Shown piece after piece: positions 62,061 to 64,000 of a stretch of DNA of 64,000 nucleotides (position 1 is its first letter; each line of letters opens with the position of its first letter). The notes under the pieces are model-generated. The model saw only the letters and a program-made list of their open reading frames with translations, ran no database searches and was not told where the DNA came from. The stretch is from Fomitopsis serialis (taxonomy: Eukaryota; Basidiomycota; Agaricomycetes; Polyporales; Fomitopsidaceae). A program made the position numbers and the translations under genes. The stretch is from assembly GCF_022376445.1 (NCBI RefSeq), contig NW_025954963.1:806001-870000 (forward strand), written 5' to 3'.

Positions 62061-63753
62061 GCTGTGATGTTTATTGGAGGAGGAGTAGGGGACGATGAGG
62101 AGAAGGAGGGTGGAAGGAAGGCTTTTATACGCGTCGGGCGGCAGGTTGTGCGATACGAGCACTAAGTCGTGTCATGGCACATCATTTCCGGAGCCCGAGG
62201 GCGAGGAGATCCCGACGCCTTTTTGTCCTGCGGCGACAGGCCAAGCATCGTTCTGACTGAGCCACCGGCCATCCGCAAGACGCGTGACGTCACGCGTCAG
62301 CGAAGCGCACTCGTCGCCGGCGCCAACGCGTCTTGTCTTTGCCGGCAATCCCTCGGATCCTCCAGCTTTGTGTACGCTGCCCGGCCACTCCTCCGAGTCG
62401 AACCTCCGAAGGAGCTTGAAGGACATCCCTCGCGCTTCGTCAGCGCCCAAAGGCTATGCTTCGTCATTCTGGGGGGTTCCCGGCCCCGACGACCTATCGT
62501 TGGGTCGTCTGTCCGTTAATAAGCCCATTTCGGCAGTAAGTAGAAGAACGCAGGACGCCAATGCACCGGAGTTGGGTCCACGATGTCTTCCCAATTGCCG
62601 CGCTGAATCAGAATGGAGACTCCTGACTGCAACCTTGTATACAGCATTTCAGGCTTTCAGCGAAAAACACCACCGACCGTTGAATTGGGCGGGTGCTCCA
62701 ATGCTCTTTGCAACTTCGAGAATTCCGCGTCCAAACCGGAGCGCGAACATCGTGTGTTCGTGCCTCCCTTCGACGATTCGAATCTTGCTACCGAATAGCA
62801 GCATGACGATCACCCTTCCCTGGAAGGCCGGGCTGCACCTGTCCTGGGAATGCTTGAGGTCAGCAGCGAGTACTTGAGCCCTGAGTGCCCCGTATGACCA
62901 CGCGTCATCTGCCCGGACGACCGAACTCGAGATGTGCGAGAGTTCTTGGGCGAGCTGGCTGGTCACATCTACATGCGTATTCTGGACGCCGACGGCGTAT
63001 ATTACTCAGTAAAGCGCCCCCTGACCATTATATGCAGAAGTGTCAAGAAGTATGGCTTCTGTATAAACGTTGTTTAATGAGAACTGAGATTCAAGCCACT
63101 GTGCGCGCAAGGAAGCGCACTTTCACGGCGACGTCTCCGACGGGTGCTTGCAGCACTTCTCTTGCTATCCTGGCAACATGGGTGACAGCGTGCGGGGTCA
63201 CCAGAGCTTGTTAACAACTCCCGAGTGCGGCTCTTGATCTCCTCCATCGTGTACACCGGCCCACGCTTTGTGTCCCTCTTCGAATTCACAGCCCTTACTT
63301 ACAACACGTACAATATTCTGAGGCCCCAAGGCATTTTGCCATGTCGGTCGTCGTACTCGTTTCGTAGTCTTTGGAAAGACCATAGCCGCGGTCGCTGAGG
63401 TCGTTGAAGGGAGTGGCACGATGAGGCTTGGACGATGAACGTAACGTTCGAGTTCTAGAGGATTGCAGCCCAGCTTGTGTTCGCCGCACCGATTGTGGCG
63501 TCTCGAGTCAAACCGAACTGTGCTGTACATTGTCGAGGTCCACCTCCTAATATCAGTACTCTCCTCTCATGCATACTGCCGCGGTCACCTTGGAGGTGGA
63601 CCAGTTTCAGAATGGCGGGTCTTGTCGCTGCGCCGAGTCGCCATGAGGACGAGTGCACACAGATTGTGTAGATCGCACGCTTCACCCTCCCACTTTCCCG
63701 CCAACGTCGTGCTGAGCGACCCTGTCAGTATTCACAAGTGACTTGAAGAACTA
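62061..63753. other. Divergent intergenic region with doubtful minus-strand coding
   Basis: About 1.7 kb. Two minus-strand stretches (62649-62966 and 63074-63530) have protein-like composition, with a segment RDTKRGPVYTMEEIKSRTRE readable in one frame and SKGCEFEEGHKAWAG in another. No complete motif, consistent start or splice pattern was found. They may be remnants of a gene; I do not call one. A GACGTCACG site (62286) could be a CRE-like element. Confidence 0.35.
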
Positions 63754-64000
63754 ATGGCTACGACTGAGACAGGGTTCCCACCATCGCCCCGGATGTCGTC
63801 GCGGCCACGCTCTCCTCACCACCTTTCGTGACCGTAGACGGTGTCATCAATATCCGCGACTTCGGCAACTGCCCCTCCTCATCCTCGCCAGACGCGGTGG
63901 TCAAGCCGCACCACCTCTTCAGGTCGGGCGAGCCCAGTCGCGTCACCCCGAGCGGGGCAGAGGCGCTCCGCGCGCTGGGGGTCAAGAAGGTGTTCGACCT
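63754..64000 (+). CDS. Tyrosine phosphatase (Y_phosphatase3 family), 5' part only
   Basis: The first roughly 80 residues before the window ends. VTVDGVINIRDFGNC and HHLFRSGEPSRVTPSGAEAL, followed by ALGVKKVFDL, match the start of fungal dual-specificity/tyrosine phosphatases of the IRDFGG type, whose catalytic Cys loop would lie beyond the edge. The start ATG 63754 gives MATTET and then needs one more base at the GGG run 63772-63774 to reach the conserved frame. The rest of the gene is not visible. Confidence 0.75.

Overview
The window is nuclear DNA of a basidiomycete fungus, most likely an agaricomycete and possibly a polypore. The signs are densely packed spliced genes with introns of about 45-90 nt, GC-rich exons, binuclear-cluster (Zn2Cys6) regulators and SP-rich low-complexity extensions. 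All the household genes (TAM41, RIO1, ILV3, ARO7, THI4, RAD50, RPL17, EAF7) are of eukaryotic type. No rRNA, tRNA or CRISPR array was seen.

Layout. 0.7-9 kb: mitochondrial CDP-DAG synthase TAM41, an NDK-fold protein without its catalytic His, a small membrane protein (minus), RIO1. 9.4-11.8 kb: ILV3 (minus). 13-23 kb: a plus-strand array of a Zn2Cys6 factor, a septin-type GTPase whose frame runs into two further Zn2Cys6 domains, and a second septin-type GTPase. 23-27 kb: chorismate mutase (minus) and THI4. 27-32 kb: an orphan protein (minus) and a seven-helix membrane protein. 32-45 kb: RAD50 (minus) divergent from a small SCOC-type coiled-coil gene, then a duplicated tract with two decayed SCOC copies, a companion gene and a short transposon with 90-bp perfect inverted termini. 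45-64 kb: DUF2235 hydrolase, STE7-type MAPKK, EAF7 (minus), RasGEF, RPL17 (minus), M20 carboxypeptidase, old-yellow-enzyme reductase (minus) and the start of a tyrosine phosphatase.

The genes do not form one pathway. Three points stand out. First, there is a possible septin-GTPase/double-Zn2Cys6 fusion next to two relatives of its parts. Second, there is a local tandem amplification beside RAD50. Third, single-base frame breaks recur inside conserved genes, often at homopolymers. They hit genes that should be intact (RIO1, THI4, ILV3, RPL17), so they look like consensus indel errors; gene models here need that correction before any gene is called a pseudogene.

Exon boundaries were placed by hand from GT/AG sites and reading-frame phase. 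Where a total length is given, the exon lengths add up in frame. Family names rest on recognised motifs, not on database searches.
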